Shown: piece by piece, positions 1 to 11,166 of the stretch | Numbering within the stretch: the first letter of the stretch is position 1 | Layout of the letters: the number at the start of each line of letters is the position of its first letter | Source: Brachypodium distachyon | Taxonomy: Eukaryota > Streptophyta > Magnoliopsida > Poales > Poaceae | Direction: 5' to 3' | NCBI RefSeq assembly: GCF_000005505.3 | Contig: NC_016131.3 | Span: forward strand, 36,791,001 to 36,855,000 | DNA: 64,000 nt | Position numbers and translations under genes: made by a program | The notes under the pieces: generated by a model | The model's database searches: none | Seen by the model: the letters and a program-made list of their open reading frames with translations, nothing else | Told to the model about the DNA's origin: nothing

Positions 1-221
1 TGTATCTTTCGCTTTCCGCTGCTAAACAGTTGTTTTATTTCCAGCTAACCCGTGAGGTTATGCGAGTTGTAAGTACCCTCTTATATTCTGGATGAAACGT
101 TGTAATATTGAGACCTTTGTTCTATGATATTACATCTTGAAACTGTGTGTGCTAGTGAGTCGATCCAGGGACTAGCACTAAAGCACAGAGATCGAACCCT
201 TGTATGGGGGCGGTCGCTTCA
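1..221 (+). repeat. 3' end of the 5' LTR of Element A
   Basis: This matches the last 221 bp of the 3' LTR (8836-9056) and ends in CA immediately before a Met-tRNA primer site. The rest of the LTR, about 3.1 kb, is off the left edge. Confidence 0.93.
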
Positions 222-223
222 GA

Positions 224-235
224 TGGTATCAGAGC
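224..235 (+). promoter_or_regulatory. Primer binding site (initiator Met tRNA), Element A
   Basis: The sequence tggtatcagagc lies two bases after the LTR end. It is the standard plant retrotransposon minus-strand priming site complementary to the 3' end of initiator methionine tRNA. Confidence 0.93.
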
Positions 236-693
236 AATGTGTTGCCTGTAGGAACGTGACCCTAGTGTGGATTAGGATAAGACTAAACCATCAGACCAAA
301 GCTTAGGAGAAATTCTTATCTCTATCTGATCTATATATATATTTTACTCCTTATCCCTATCTTCTAAATCATTGCATTTATATCTTACATATGCATGACA
401 TGTTTGTTGATTTATTTTACATATACACCAAATACTATGCTATACCACATACGCATGTTTATTTTATTATACCGCAGATGCATATTTATTTTGTTATACA
501 ACTATCATTATAATCATTTTGTCATGTTATGCACATATCATCATGCATCCAATTTTGTCTTTGCAATTCCACTTTTAATTATAATTCTTGTCATTTCATC
601 CACCCTTCTACATTTATCATTTTATTCTATTTACACCCGACCTTTTGATCATGTCACTGATACTTCCCTACCTTTCCTTCTTGTTTTCTATAG
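236..693 (+). other. Untranslated leader of Element A
   Basis: AT-rich leader between primer site and first ORF. The open frames here (for example 395-892) are low-complexity and cross into the next ORF in another frame. I see no gene. Confidence 0.6.
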
Positions 694-1563
694 ATGGGAA
701 GCCCACCACCACCCTTTGGCAACGTACCGCCGTTTACCCGAGTCTACTACCCCTCCACCGACGACGAGCAGTTGTTCAGTGCCCCTTTGGCGGCACTGTG
801 TGCGTTCCTCGACCTGCCACCTCCCAGGTTCAGAGGCCAAGTCGAGCCCGCCGTGCCAGAAGGATGGCAGCCACGGTGGGAGATTGAGGTGAAGATCCGC
901 GGGCGTGAGATTGCGCCAGCGACTCCGGATATCACTTTCATCGCCCGCTACCCCACTTTCGAGCAGGGCCTTCAGTTCGCCATGCAGTGCGCCTTCGCGC
1001 AGGTGTGCCGAGACTATCGGCATGAGTTTCCCGAGGACTCCCCCTTCCGACTCTTTGGAAGGCGGAACCACACGTGCCAGGCCGTGCCAGCAGCCGACGA
1101 CTAGGAGGTGTCCGAGGTGGCCGCCCGGTTTGAGAGCATGGAGAAGAACACCGAGAATCTGGAGACCTGCCTCGGTGAGGAAATGATCAGGGCCGACCTA
1201 GCCGAGGAACAGGCCGGTAATCTACTGGGGGAGAATGCCCAGCTACAGGAGGACAAGATCGTGTTGGAGAACGCTGTCCTCAACATGGGAGGAGCCATAG
1301 AGCAGCTGATGTATGAGAGGGACCAAGCCCGTTACTACTGCGAGCAATTTAAGGCTTTCATCGAAGCCGCGACCGCCGCACCAGCTGCCGCACCGGCACC
1401 TGTACAGACCCCACCTCCACCGCAGGATCAGGGGGTGGAACCTCAGGAGGGAGTGCCAACCGAGGAGGAACCCCAGGAGGTCCACGAGATGGACACACCT
1501 GCCACCCGCACCCGTTCCAAGGCGAGGAACTACCGGAACACCAACTTCCTCTCACTTCCTTAG
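694..1563 (+). pseudogene. Extra ORF upstream of gag (ORF0-like), interrupted by one in-frame stop
   Basis: One frame runs from an ATG at 694 to a stop at 1563, broken only by a TAG at 1102-1104. The N-terminal part, about 136 residues, is proline-rich at its start and then looks globular, with conserved-looking Trp, Cys and Phe positions. After the TAG comes a heptad-like coiled coil of about 85 residues, then an Ala/Pro-rich linker and an acidic-to-basic tail. I recognise no catalytic or zinc motif. Its place between primer site and gag matches the orf0 I recall being reported for the rice gypsy elements RIRE3 and RIRE8; that comparison is from memory. The function is unknown. The TAG may be a simple nonsense mutation or a readthrough site. 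GC content is much higher than in the flanking leader, as expected for real coding sequence. Confidence 0.6.
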
Positions 1564-1895
1564 TTTCAGTTTAGAGCCGCCAGACTATTTTTTATACTAT
1601 ATTCGTTATCGTGTTAGTCATTGACCATGCCATCGTTGTGGTATGGCAATGTAGATTCGTGTTCTTACTTGCAACTCTTTACTTGTGCCTTAGGCTGTTA
1701 TGCCTTGTGAACTATTTGTTTTGGATGTTAAAATCCTAGTGAATGTTTTTGCTTGCTTTATAGTTGACTTGTTCATGATTGAATTGTCATGCTTGTGTTA
1801 TAATTGTGTTTGAACTGTTGTTTTGCCTGTGTTGTGGGGTTTAGTTTTCCCTTAGACCCTGTCTATCTATTTCTCATCTATGCTAACCTAAAAAG
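1564..1895 (+). other. Spacer between the extra ORF and gag
   Basis: T-rich sequence without a supported ORF. It separates the extra ORF from the gag initiator region. Confidence 0.5.
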
Positions 1896-2285
1896 ATGCC
1901 TTCAAGATGTGTCCCCAACAACAATAGCCATATCACCAACAACAGTGACAACCATGAGGGAGAGAACAACAATGCAGTGACCATGCAGACTCTGTTGGCA
2001 GCTCAGATTCAATTTTTCTAAATGGTAACCTGGTAGATAACCCACAACCAGAACATTAATCAGAATAACCAGTACCAGCATCAGCACCAGCGTCAAAGGA
2101 TCAACAACAACAAGGGAAGTGGCCAGAACAATGGAGGCAACTCAGGGCAGAACCGCACCACTGGCAGAGATCTGAGTCAAGTGCAATGCTTTAAGTGTCA
2201 CAAGATGGGACACAACTCTAATGATTGTCCCGAGAAGTTCAATGAGGCTGAGCAAAGCCAAACCCATTTCAGAAGGGCAATGTGA
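1896..2285 (+). pseudogene. gag remnant with CCHC zinc knuckle, central part deleted
   Basis: An ATG at 1896 begins an Asn-rich N-terminus. It is followed by in-frame stops near 2019 and 2034 and a Gln/Asn/Gly-rich stretch. A zinc knuckle follows (C-x2-C-x4-H-x4-C, residues CFKCHKMGHNSNDC, about 2187-2228). The gag of a chromovirus is normally several hundred residues. Here the whole capsid core between N-terminus and knuckle is missing. The frame ends at ATG-TGA near 2280, and pol continues in another frame, so a frameshift lies between the knuckle and the protease. This copy could not make a normal nucleocapsid-capsid protein. Confidence 0.75.
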
Positions 2286-5200
2286 ACCACGTCAACGTGG
2301 AAGAAATCACGGAGGAGCAAGGTATCGTAATCGGCACCTTCCGTCTAAATTCTTTTGAAGCACTCGTACTGTTTGATACCGGTGCATCGCATTCTTTTAT
2401 CTCAAGGAGTTTTGTGCATGAGAATGGATTAAACACTAGTACCTTAGTGAACCCTATGAAGGTGAAGTCACCTGGGGGAGAGATGATAACGGCTTGTGAA
2501 TGCCGAATGCTGACATTAGAAATTGGAAAACACAATTTCCCCACAAACCTGATAGTGTTAAGGTCAAAAGGCTTGGACGTGATCCTAGGAATGGATTGGT
2601 TAGCCAAGTATGAAGGACTTATAGATTGTGTCAAGAGGACTATTACACTCACAACCCCGGAGAAAAAGCGAATCCGCTTCAAGTCAAACTATGAGCTTGA
2701 GTTACCCAAGGTAAATTCTCTTAAGGGGGTTAGCCTAGAGGATGTACCGATAGTGAAGGAATATCCGGATGTATTTTCAGAAGAATTACCAGGCATGCCA
2801 CTAGACCGAGATGTGGAATTTCTTATTGAATTATTGCCAGGAAGTGGACCTATAGCCAAGAGACCGTATAAGATGGTCGTAGATGAATTAAAGGAACTGA
2901 AGAAGCAACTTGCAGAACAGTTGGCCAAAGGATTTATTCGCCCTAGCTCATCACCATGGGGAGCACCTGTTCTATTCGTGGAAAAGAAGGACAAGAGCCA
3001 AAGAATGTGCATAGACTATCGTTCACTAAATCAGGTGACGATAAAGAACAAGTACCCACTACCCATAATCAATGATCTATTTGATCAATTGAAGGGAGCC
3101 TGTGTTTTCTCAAAGACCGATCTTCGATCAGGTTATTTTCAGTTAAAGATCCGAGAAGCGGATATACCCAAGACAGCGTTTACCACTAGGTATGGCCTGT
3201 ATGAGTACACAGTGATGCCTTTTGGCTTAACCAATGCCCCGGCTTACTTCATGAATATGATGAACAAGGTATTCATGGAATATTTGGATAAGTTTGTCGT
3301 AGTATTCATCGACGACATTTTGATCTACTCGAAGAGCAAAGAAGAACATGAAGAACATTTGCGTTTGATCATGGAAAAGCTTAGAGAGCACAAGCTTTAT
3401 GCAAAATTCAGCAAGTGTGAATTTTGGTTGTCTGAAGTTGGTTTCTTGGGACACATTGTGTCAGGAAATGGAATTGCCGTCGACCCCGCTAAAGTAGCAG
3501 CGGTGACTGAATGGGAAGTCCCTAAGAACGTCGGACATGTTCGCAGCTTTTTAGGACTTGCTGGATATTACAGGAGGTTCATAGAGAATTTCTCCAAGAT
3601 TGCCAAGCCTATGACTGAACTTTTGAAGAAAGAAAAGAAGTTTGAATGGACTGATAAATGTGAGGAAAGTTTTCAGGATTTGAAGAAGAGGCTAGTATCA
3701 GCACCCATCCTCGTTTTACCCAACCTACTGGAAGACTTTCAAGTGTACTGTGACGCTTCGCGTTTAGGATTGGGCTGTGTTTTGATGCAAGGAGGAAGAG
3801 TCGTAGCATACGCCTCAAGACAATTTAAGAATCATGAAGGAAATTACCCCACTCATGATCTGGAACTAGCATCGATAGTGCACGCACAGAAGACTTGGAG
3901 GCACTATCTCATGGGAAAGCAATGTGAGTTATTCACCGATCATAAAAGCTTGAAGTATATATTCACACAGAAGGAATTGAACTTGAGACAAAGAAGATGG
4001 TTAGAGTTAATCAAGGATTATAATCTGAATCTTCAATATCATCCGGGCAAGGCTAACGTAGTAGCTGACGCTTTGAGCCGCAAGGAATATGTTAATGGAC
4101 TTACAGCTGGAGAGTTACCTGCTGAATTGTGTGAGCAATTCAAGGACCTCAGATTGGAGTTAGTTCAAGAAGGTTACTTAGCCAACATGGAAGCACAACC
4201 CACTCTGCTGGATAGAATTAGAGAAGCCCAGAAAGAAGACTCAGAAATAAGAACGATAAAGGATAATATGGCTGTTGAGAATGCAAAAGGATTCGTTGAG
4301 GACGATCAAGGTACCGTATGGTTTGAGAAGCGTATTTGTTTACCACAGGACCCCGGGATCAGAAAGCTAATACTACAGGAAGCTCATGATTCACCGTACT
4401 CAATCCACCCCGGTAATACAAAGATGTACATGGACTTGAAAGAAAAGTTTTGGTGGACGGGATTGAAGCGAGACATCGCTGAGTATATCGCTCTGTGTGA
4501 TGTTTGTAGCAGAGTCAAGGCTGAACATCAGAAACCAGCTGGATTAGTACGACCACTGCCAGTGCCAGACTGGAAATGGGATATGGTAGGCATGGACTTC
4601 ATCACCGGCTTACCAAGGACGAGATCAGGATATGATTCAATATGGGTAGTAGTCGACCGTTTGACCAAAGTTGCTCATTTCATACCAGTAAAGACTACCT
4701 ATACAAGTGCACAGTTGGCCAAAACGATACATGTCTAGGATTGTATGCCTACATGGAGTCCCTAAAGAGATCGTTTCAGATAGAGGTACCCAATTTACCT
4801 CAAGATTTTGGGGGCAATTGCACGAGTCTCTAGGCACGAGACTAGAGTTTAGCACAGCGTTTCATCCACAGACAGATGGACAAACAGAAAGAGTGAACCA
4901 AATTCTTGAAGATATGTTAAGAGCTTGCGCTCTGGACTATGGTTCTAGCTGGGACGAGAATCTACCATATGCAGAGTTCTCATACAACAACAGTTTCCAA
5001 GCGAGTATTGGAATGGCACCGTTCGAAGCGTTGTATGGCAAGAAGTGTAGGACACCATTGCTATGGGATGGTGTAGGAGACCGCAGTCTATTCGGACCCG
5101 ACATGATAAAGGATGCTGAAGAGAAGGTCAGACTGATTCGAGACAGGCTCAAGATAGCTCAATCCAGACAAAAGAGTTATGCCATTTCCAAACGAAGGGA

Positions 5201-5682
5201 GGTCACCTGTAAGGTTGGTGACAGAGCGTATCTCAGAGTTTCTCCGATACGCCGAGTTAAGAGATTTGGGATTAAAGGAAAAACTAGCGCCACGCTATAT
5301 TGGACCCTACAAGGTTTTAGCACGCTAAGGAGAGGTTGCTTACAAGTTGGAGTTACCTGAAAAGTTGACAAGTGTCCACGACGTATTCCATGTGTCGCAA
5401 TTAAAGAAGTGCCACCCAGAAATGGCCGATACGCTACTAAGGGATACAGTTTCACTTGACAAAGTTGAGATTCAAAGCGATCTCACATATGAAGAGAAAC
5501 CAACCAAGATCTTGGAAACAGCTGAAAGACATACCCATTCCAAGACCATCAAGTTTTGCAAGGTTCAGTGGAATCACCACACCAAAGAAGAAGCTACGTG
5601 GGAACGTGAGGATGATCTTCGAGAAGACCACCCACACCTTTTTGCTAACCAACAGGAATCTCGAGGACGAGATTCATCTTAA
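2282..5682 (+). pseudogene. pol polyprotein of Element A: PR-RT-RNase H-INT-chromodomain, frameshifted
   Basis: The first 818 codons are open. Aspartic protease has DTGASH at about residue 32. Reverse transcriptase has FIDDIL at about 3305-3322. RNase H has its first Asp in the CDAS motif near 3752 and a later Asp in FTDHKS. An integrase zinc finger follows (H-x-H then CDVC), and the first catalytic Asp is in GMDFI. The frame is lost near 4730. It resumes in another frame with the second Asp (VSDRGTQF) and Glu (GQTERVN). A second shift and a stop lie near 5260-5340. The last frame carries a chromodomain-like end (QWNHHTKEEATWERED) and stops at 5682. Catalytic residues are all present, so decay is by indels, not active-site loss. 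The chromodomain and overall pol style suggest the Tekay/Del clade. Confidence 0.92.
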
Positions 5683-5694
5683 GGGGGTTAGTTC
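5681..5694 (+). promoter_or_regulatory. Polypurine tract, Element A
   Basis: The purine run aagggggttagttc lies directly before the TG that opens the 3' LTR, where plus-strand synthesis is primed. Confidence 0.8.
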
Positions 5695-5904
5695 TGTAAC
5701 ATCCCAATTTTCAAAATTCTTCATATGCATTGCATATCATAAGCATCATGTCACCCTTGCATTTGATCACTTTCAAAACCCTAAAGTTTGCCCAGAAAAC
5801 CCTTTTGCAAAAAATGCTTTTATCTGATTTTGGGCTTTGATCTTGCTTTTGAGTATTTGCATTTTAACCCAATAGGGTATTGTGGTAAAAAGGGATTTAA
5901 TGCA

Positions 5905-5912
5905 TATATAAA
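5905..5912 (+). promoter_or_regulatory. Possible TATA box in the A-family LTR
   Basis: TATATAAA lies about 210 bp into the LTR, followed by a conserved agctatcccat block. The same place in other family members reads cataaataagctatccc. It is a candidate retrotransposon promoter only; no transcript data are available. Confidence 0.25.
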
Positions 5913-8693
5913 GCTATCCCATAGATTGGCTTTTGAAAGTATTTTGAAAGATAATTTGTTTCGATAGCCTAAGAGGCCTAAAAGCCATTTTATAGGCAAA
6001 TGTATTTTTAAATATTTTATTTTGAGGAAATTCTTGTTCCAAAAGTTAGATCATATGAAAATATGATTTTACAAATTTTGTTGCATTTTATTTGGAGTGA
6101 TTTGAAGCTTCGAATCAATTTTGAGGTTCAAAAACAGAAAATAGATAAAAGAAAAGGAAAAACCGGGGAAAACCGGCCGAACCGGACCGACCAGGTCAAA
6201 CCGGACCGGACCGGACCGAACCGGACCGGCTCCGCCCAGCCCGAGCCGCCTGCTTTCACTGACCGGTGGGACCCACGCGTCATCTTCAACCTCCGTCCGA
6301 GAAATCCGGCCACGCACGCCCGCGAACTGCCCACGACTTCACCTCCGTTTTCTCCGCGCTCGGGCCGTTTTCTCCAAATCCTTGCGCGTCATCCCGAAGC
6401 CCTCGCTTTACTCCTTCACTTCCCCTAAACCGCTCGCCCCATTTCGCACCGGTTAGAAAGTAATTGCTCGCCGGAGTTCGTTGCTGCCGTCGACCTTCGT
6501 CGCGTTTCGCCGTCGTTCCGGTGAGTCTCCGCCTGCTCCGACCACCCTTCCGTGCTCCTCTCTCCTTTTCGCAACTTTTGACGCGGACCGATTTAGTTTT
6601 GGAGCGTCGCCCGCCGCCCGCGCGCCCCGTGCGCCGACGCTCCGCCTCCGGTCGCCGCCCGCGGTTTGCCCCGCGCTGCCCGCGTCCTCGCGCAGCCCGC
6701 CCGCGTCCTCGCGCAGCCCGCCCGCGCCGCGCCGAACCGCGCCGCCGCACACTCGCGCCGGCCGCCCGCGCGACCGGCTGCCCGTGCCGCCCGCGCGCGC
6801 CGCCCCCGCCGCTCGCCCGCGCCGCCCGCGTGCCCGCGCGCCCACTCACAGCGCCGCCCGCCTGCACTGCCTGCCGCGCCGCTCCGCCTCCGGCCGCCCG
6901 CCCGCGCTGCCGCCGGCGCGCAAGCCCCGCCGGCCGGAACCCTAGGCTCCGGCCACGCGCGTTCTGCCACGTGGCAGGTTTTTCTTTTTATTTTAATTCG
7001 GCAGAACTGGATAATGCACTTTTGCAGAAAAGACCCTACAACTTCAAACCTTTATATCTTTCAAACCGTTTGTCCAAAATTTGTGTTCCGCACCTTTCTG
7101 GAATCGTCGCAACGTGTAGAATATTTTGGCACTGTTTAATTTCAGTTTTGAACAACTTAGTCAGAAGCAATTTACAGATTGGTTGAATAGAGTTTAAATT
7201 TCAAATGAATTGTTTCAAAATAGTTTTGAGCATGTTATCTTGCTGTAAAATTATTTAAAGTTGTTCTCTATCCATTAGGACCAGAGAAGAAATTATTTTG
7301 TGTATAATCATGGCATACAAGTTAAATAATGCTCTATGTTGCAAAAGTCGCACAATCTTTTGTTTTAAACCCTATAAATGTTTCATGCATATTTGTTAAC
7401 TCCTTATTGGTGTATAATCTGTCCAAATCATTTGAAAAACTTTTCAAAACAGAAACAAAACTTTTTAATTTAGAAGTAACCTTCGTTGTGCATCATCATA
7501 GCATATGCATCATGGCATGATTTTGTATTGAGTGTTGTGTTTATTGTGTGCATGTTTCTTTTATTTTTAGATTGTGTGGAGTGTATTCCTTGTTGTTGCG
7601 AAGAGTGCGAGAACTATCACAACCTTGGACAAGGCAAGTTCACTTTGATCATATCCCATTATTATTGTTGTTTTAAAAGACTTATGCATTAGTGTTGTTG
7701 GTAGAGATGCATTGATAGGACTATTACTCGTACCTCTATGCTAGCTATAAATCCCAGGTAGTATAGTTTACCCTCGCCATTACCTTGCTACCAAATTGCC
7801 AGCGATTGTAGTTGAATGCTAAGCTATGGTAGTATCGTGGGGGAAATAACTACATTATGATATTGTTATGCCTTTGGCTATATGAAATGTTTTTGTTAGA
7901 TGTAAGGCAAAACAACTAATTAAATGAACCATCCTGGGTGGGCTGCTTTGAGGATTTTGAGGATTAGCGGTGTCAGGTCCATTTCTATGGGTCCCTCTGA
8001 GTCGAGTTCCTGTGGATTCAGGAATGGATCGTCCATGGACGTCTCTCCCGTGGATTCGGGGAGCGCCTACGTTGCAAATGTGGAATGCCACCTGGGGTAA
8101 CTGAGACTGGACTAGTTTCCTATTTAGAAGCTTCTAGTACAACCACAATGCTATATGGGCTCTGGCGAGAGAAGAGTAAGTTGTATGAACCTAGACCCGA
8201 GGAATTGTACTGAGGTAGCCGTGTAGGGGGAGCGTGATTCTCTCGTGGTTTAGGGAATTACCTCTGAAAATCTCGTAATCGATGCCGTTGCTACTCTACC
8301 CTGAGGACAGCAAGGGATTGACACGTCGGTTTCTTGTGGGGAATGTGTACAAACTCTCGAGAGCGTCAAAACTAAGTACTTAGCCGTGTCCCCGGCAACG
8401 GACAATTTGAGCAACTAGATGTGGAGCTGTAAGGAAAGTCTCACTCATTCCAACTTCTTAAATAAAATGAATGGTTTGAACAGGGTAGGAGCACTTGAAG
8501 AATCCACTTCAATGTGCTCTAGGTTAATAGGAGCATGGGTGTGTCTACCCCGTGTCCATTAGTTAACATTATTATAACATTCCTTTGTAGTAGGATAATT
8601 TATGTTCTGCTTCCACGCAAACAGCCTGAACTCTACCTTGCCAAATACTGCATATACTTGGTAGGTTCTGATATAACTCCTAGTGAATCTTGC

Positions 8694-8743
8694 CAATACA
8701 TTCAATGTATTGACCCTAGTGGCTGCATCTTTTAATGATGCAG
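8694..8743 (+). promoter_or_regulatory. Paired stem-loops near the 3' end of the A-family LTR
   Basis: Stem-loop 1 is CAATACATT-c-AATGTATTG (8694-8712). Stem-loop 2 is CTGCATC-ttttaat-GATGCAG (8723-8743). Counterparts occur at 42712-42730 with a neighbouring stem, at 16065-16083, and at 18131-18152 with 18102-18119. In the diverged LTR the first stem is CAGTACATT-t-AATGTACTG (60747-60765), so both strands of the stem changed together. The role is not known. An RNA structure used in packaging, dimerisation or 3' end formation is one possibility. Confidence 0.5.
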
Positions 8744-9056
8744 GAAGCTCCGACGACGAGTAAGATGTACTTTCTCCTTGTTTGGGTTACGGGCCTACAT
8801 TCCAACACGCTCTCACCGTGGTGTTGATGTGACCTTGTATCTTTCGCTTTCCGCTGCTAAACAGTTGTTTTATTTCCAGCTAACCCGTGAGGTTATGCGA
8901 GTTGTAAGTACCCTCTTATATTCTGGATGAAACGTTGTAATATTGAGACCTTTGTTCTATGATATTACATCTTGAAACTGTGTGTGCTAGTGAGTCGATC
9001 CAGGGACTAGCACTAAAGCACAGAGATCGAACCCTTGTATGGGGGCGGTCGCTTCA

Positions 9057-9061
9057 GATAA
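9057..9061 (+). repeat. Right copy of the Element A target site duplication (gataa)
   Basis: These are the five bases after the LTR, in the RNase H frame of Element B. The left partner is beyond the window, so this is assigned by position only. Confidence 0.4.
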
Positions 9062-10878
9062 GTTGACACATGCTCCTTTGCTCCAACTTCCTGATTTTAA
9101 TAAGACTTTTGAGTTGGAGTGTGATGCTAGTGGAATCGGTTTAGGAGGTGTGTTGTTACAAGATGGAAAACCTGTTGCATACTTTAGTGAAAAATTGAGT
9201 GGGCCTAGTCTGAATTATTCTACTTATGATAAGGAATTATATGCTCTCGTTCAGACTTTAGAAACATGGCAACATTATTTATGGCCCAAAGGATTTGTTA
9301 TACATTCTGATCATGAATCTTTAAACAATATTCGTAGTCAAGCAAAGCTGAACCGTCGTCATGCTAAATGGGTTGAATTATTGAGTCTTTTCCGTATGTT
9401 ATTAAACAGAAGAAGGATAAAGATAATGTTATTGCTTATGCATTATCATGTCGTCATACCTTGTTATCTCAGCTTGATTTTCGGATATTTGGATTGGAGA
9501 CTATAAAAGAACAATATGAACATGATGCAGATTTTAAAGATGTTTTGCAGCATTGTAAAGAGGGCAGAACATGGAACAAGTTCATCATTAATGATGGATT
9601 TGTGTTCCGTGCAAACAAGCTATGCATCCCAGATAGCTCCGTTCGTCTTTTGTTGTTACAGGAGGCACATGGAGGAGGGTTGATGGGTCACTTCGGCGTG
9701 AAGAAGACCAAAGATGTCTCGCTGATCATTTCTTTTGGCCTTGGATGAGACGGGATGTTGAGAGATTTATCACTCGCTGCACTACATGTCAAAAAGCTAA
9801 GTCACGACTCAATCCTCATGGTTTATATATGCCTCTTCCTGTTCCTAATGTTCCTTGGGAATATATATCAATGGATTTTGTTTTGAGATTGCCTCGAACT
9901 AAGAAGGGGAGGGATAGCATATTTGTTGTTGTTGATAGATTTTCTAAGACCGCACATTTTATACCTTGTCATAAGAGCGATGATGCTACAAATGTTGTTG
10001 ATTTATTTTTTCGTAAAATTGTTCGCTTGCATGGTGTGTCCAATACTATAGTTTCAGATCATGACACAAAATTTCTTAGCCACTTTTGGAGATGTTTATG
10101 GGCTAAGTTGGGGACTAAATTGCCTTTTAGTACTACATGTCATCCCCAAACAGATGGACAAACTGAAGTTGTTAATAGAACATTATCTACTATGCTTAGG
10201 GCTGTTTTAAAGAAGAACTTGAAAATGTGGGAAGAATGTTTACCTCATATTGAATTTTCTTATAATCGTTCACTGCATTCAACCACAAAATTGTGCCCTT
10301 TTGAAATTGTTTATGGTTTTATACCTCGTGCACCAATTGATTTATTACCTTTGCCAACTTCTGAAAAAGTTAACTTTGATGCTAAGGAACGTGCTGAACT
10401 TATAATAAAAATGCATGAGACGACTAAAGAGAACATTGAGCGTATGAATTCTAAGGATAAACTTGCGGGAGATTGGGGCAGAAAACAAATTGTGTTTGAA
10501 CCTGGAGATCTTGTTTGGTTGCATTTGCGCAAAGATTGTTTCCCTGATTTGCGCAAGTCTAAGTTAATGCCACGAGCTGATGGTCCCTTTAAGGTGTTAG
10601 CAAAAATTAATGATAATGCATATAAACTTGAGCTACCTGCAGATTTTGGGGTTAGTTCCACGTTTAATATTGCAGATTTGAAGCCTTATTTGGGAGAAGA
10701 AGATGAATTACCGTCGAGGGCGACTTCGATTCAAGAAGGGGAGGATGATGAGGACATCCCAACTAATGATACAACCACAGCCCCTACAGCACCTACACCT
10801 CAAGTACCGGAGATACATGGACCAATTACTAGAGCTCGTGCACGACAACTAAATTATCAGGTACTTTCGTTCCTCTGT
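9057..10878 (+). pseudogene. Element B: 3' part of a Ty3/gypsy pol (RNase H and integrase)
   Basis: The reading frame enters from the Element A insertion point. RNase H is recognisable by ECDASG, the YDKELYAL Glu and HSDHES. The frame shifts near 9395-9480 and again near 9715-9745. The integrase core then runs from 9745: CTTCQK finger, [12 protein letters not shown] and GQTEVVNR give the D-D-E triad. The C-terminal tail ([13 protein letters not shown], then [13 protein letters not shown]) is typical of cereal chromovirus-type elements, but no chromodomain is visible. The coding tail is cut at 10878 by the 5' LTR of Element C. Everything 5' of RNase H is on the far side of Element A, outside the window. 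The apparent start MGAVAS at 9039 is LTR sequence fused to the frame, not a real start. Confidence 0.88.
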
Positions 10879-11166
10879 TGAAAGGGAAACCTTGCCACTG
10901 TATGGGTTTTGATGAATGATGACAACATGATTGAGGAACTAATGAGTTACACGGAGTGTTTCGGGTTTTAGTTCCTCAGAAGAGTTGGTCTAACCAGCAT
11001 CGATGACCCCTAAAATTGAAGTACAGGTACTGGCTTGAAGTATGAAGAACTCAGTAAAGAACGGTCAAGTACATAAAGCGTAGCATTCTTCATAGGTCTT
11101 TCCATAGTTGTTTTCTTCACTTGAATATAGGAACGCCGTACTATTAAGGGGGATTCGAAGTGTGGA

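Larger units (their letters stand above)
1..9056 (+). mobile_element. Element A: Ty3/gypsy chromovirus (Tekay-like), 5' end outside the window
   Basis: The order is LTR end, primer site, extra ORF, gag remnant, PR-RT-RNase H-INT-chromodomain, purine tract, full 3' LTR. PR-RT-RH-INT order is diagnostic of Ty3/gypsy, and the C-terminal chromodomain places it among chromoviruses. The 221 bp of 5' LTR visible here match 8836-9056 with no difference that I can see, which suggests a recent insertion. The gag and pol reading frames are nevertheless broken. The element lies inside the RNase H coding region of another gypsy element, and the five bases after its 3' LTR are gataa. The matching left target copy is outside the window. 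Confidence 0.9.
5695..9056 (+). repeat. 3' LTR of Element A (3362 bp, complete)
   Basis: The LTR begins TGTAACATCCC and ends GCTTCA. Four other copies or fragments of the family lie in the window (13110-15691 plus; 15692-17757 with 21053-21085 minus; 17758-21047 minus; 42368-45699 minus). Inside are an AT-rich start, a very GC-rich stretch (about 6160-6960) with an accgg-type simple repeat, an AT-rich middle, and a conserved 3' part with two stem-loops (8694-8743). Long open frames in the GC-rich part (both strands, 6286-7186) have Arg/Ala/Pro-only composition and are not genes. Confidence 0.95.

Noticed and set aside
395..892. 165-residue ORF in the Element A leader
   Set aside because: Low-complexity Tyr/Ile/His-rich translation of AT-rich leader running into the extra ORF in another frame.
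6286..7186. Several long overlapping ORFs on both strands
   Set aside because: Located in the GC-rich island of a gypsy LTR; composition is almost only Arg, Ala, Pro and Gly. No domain, and the frames are not kept open in other LTR copies.
9039..9506. ORF starting MGAVAS as a separate gene
   Set aside because: The start is the last bases of the Element A LTR fused to the RNase H frame of the interrupted element.
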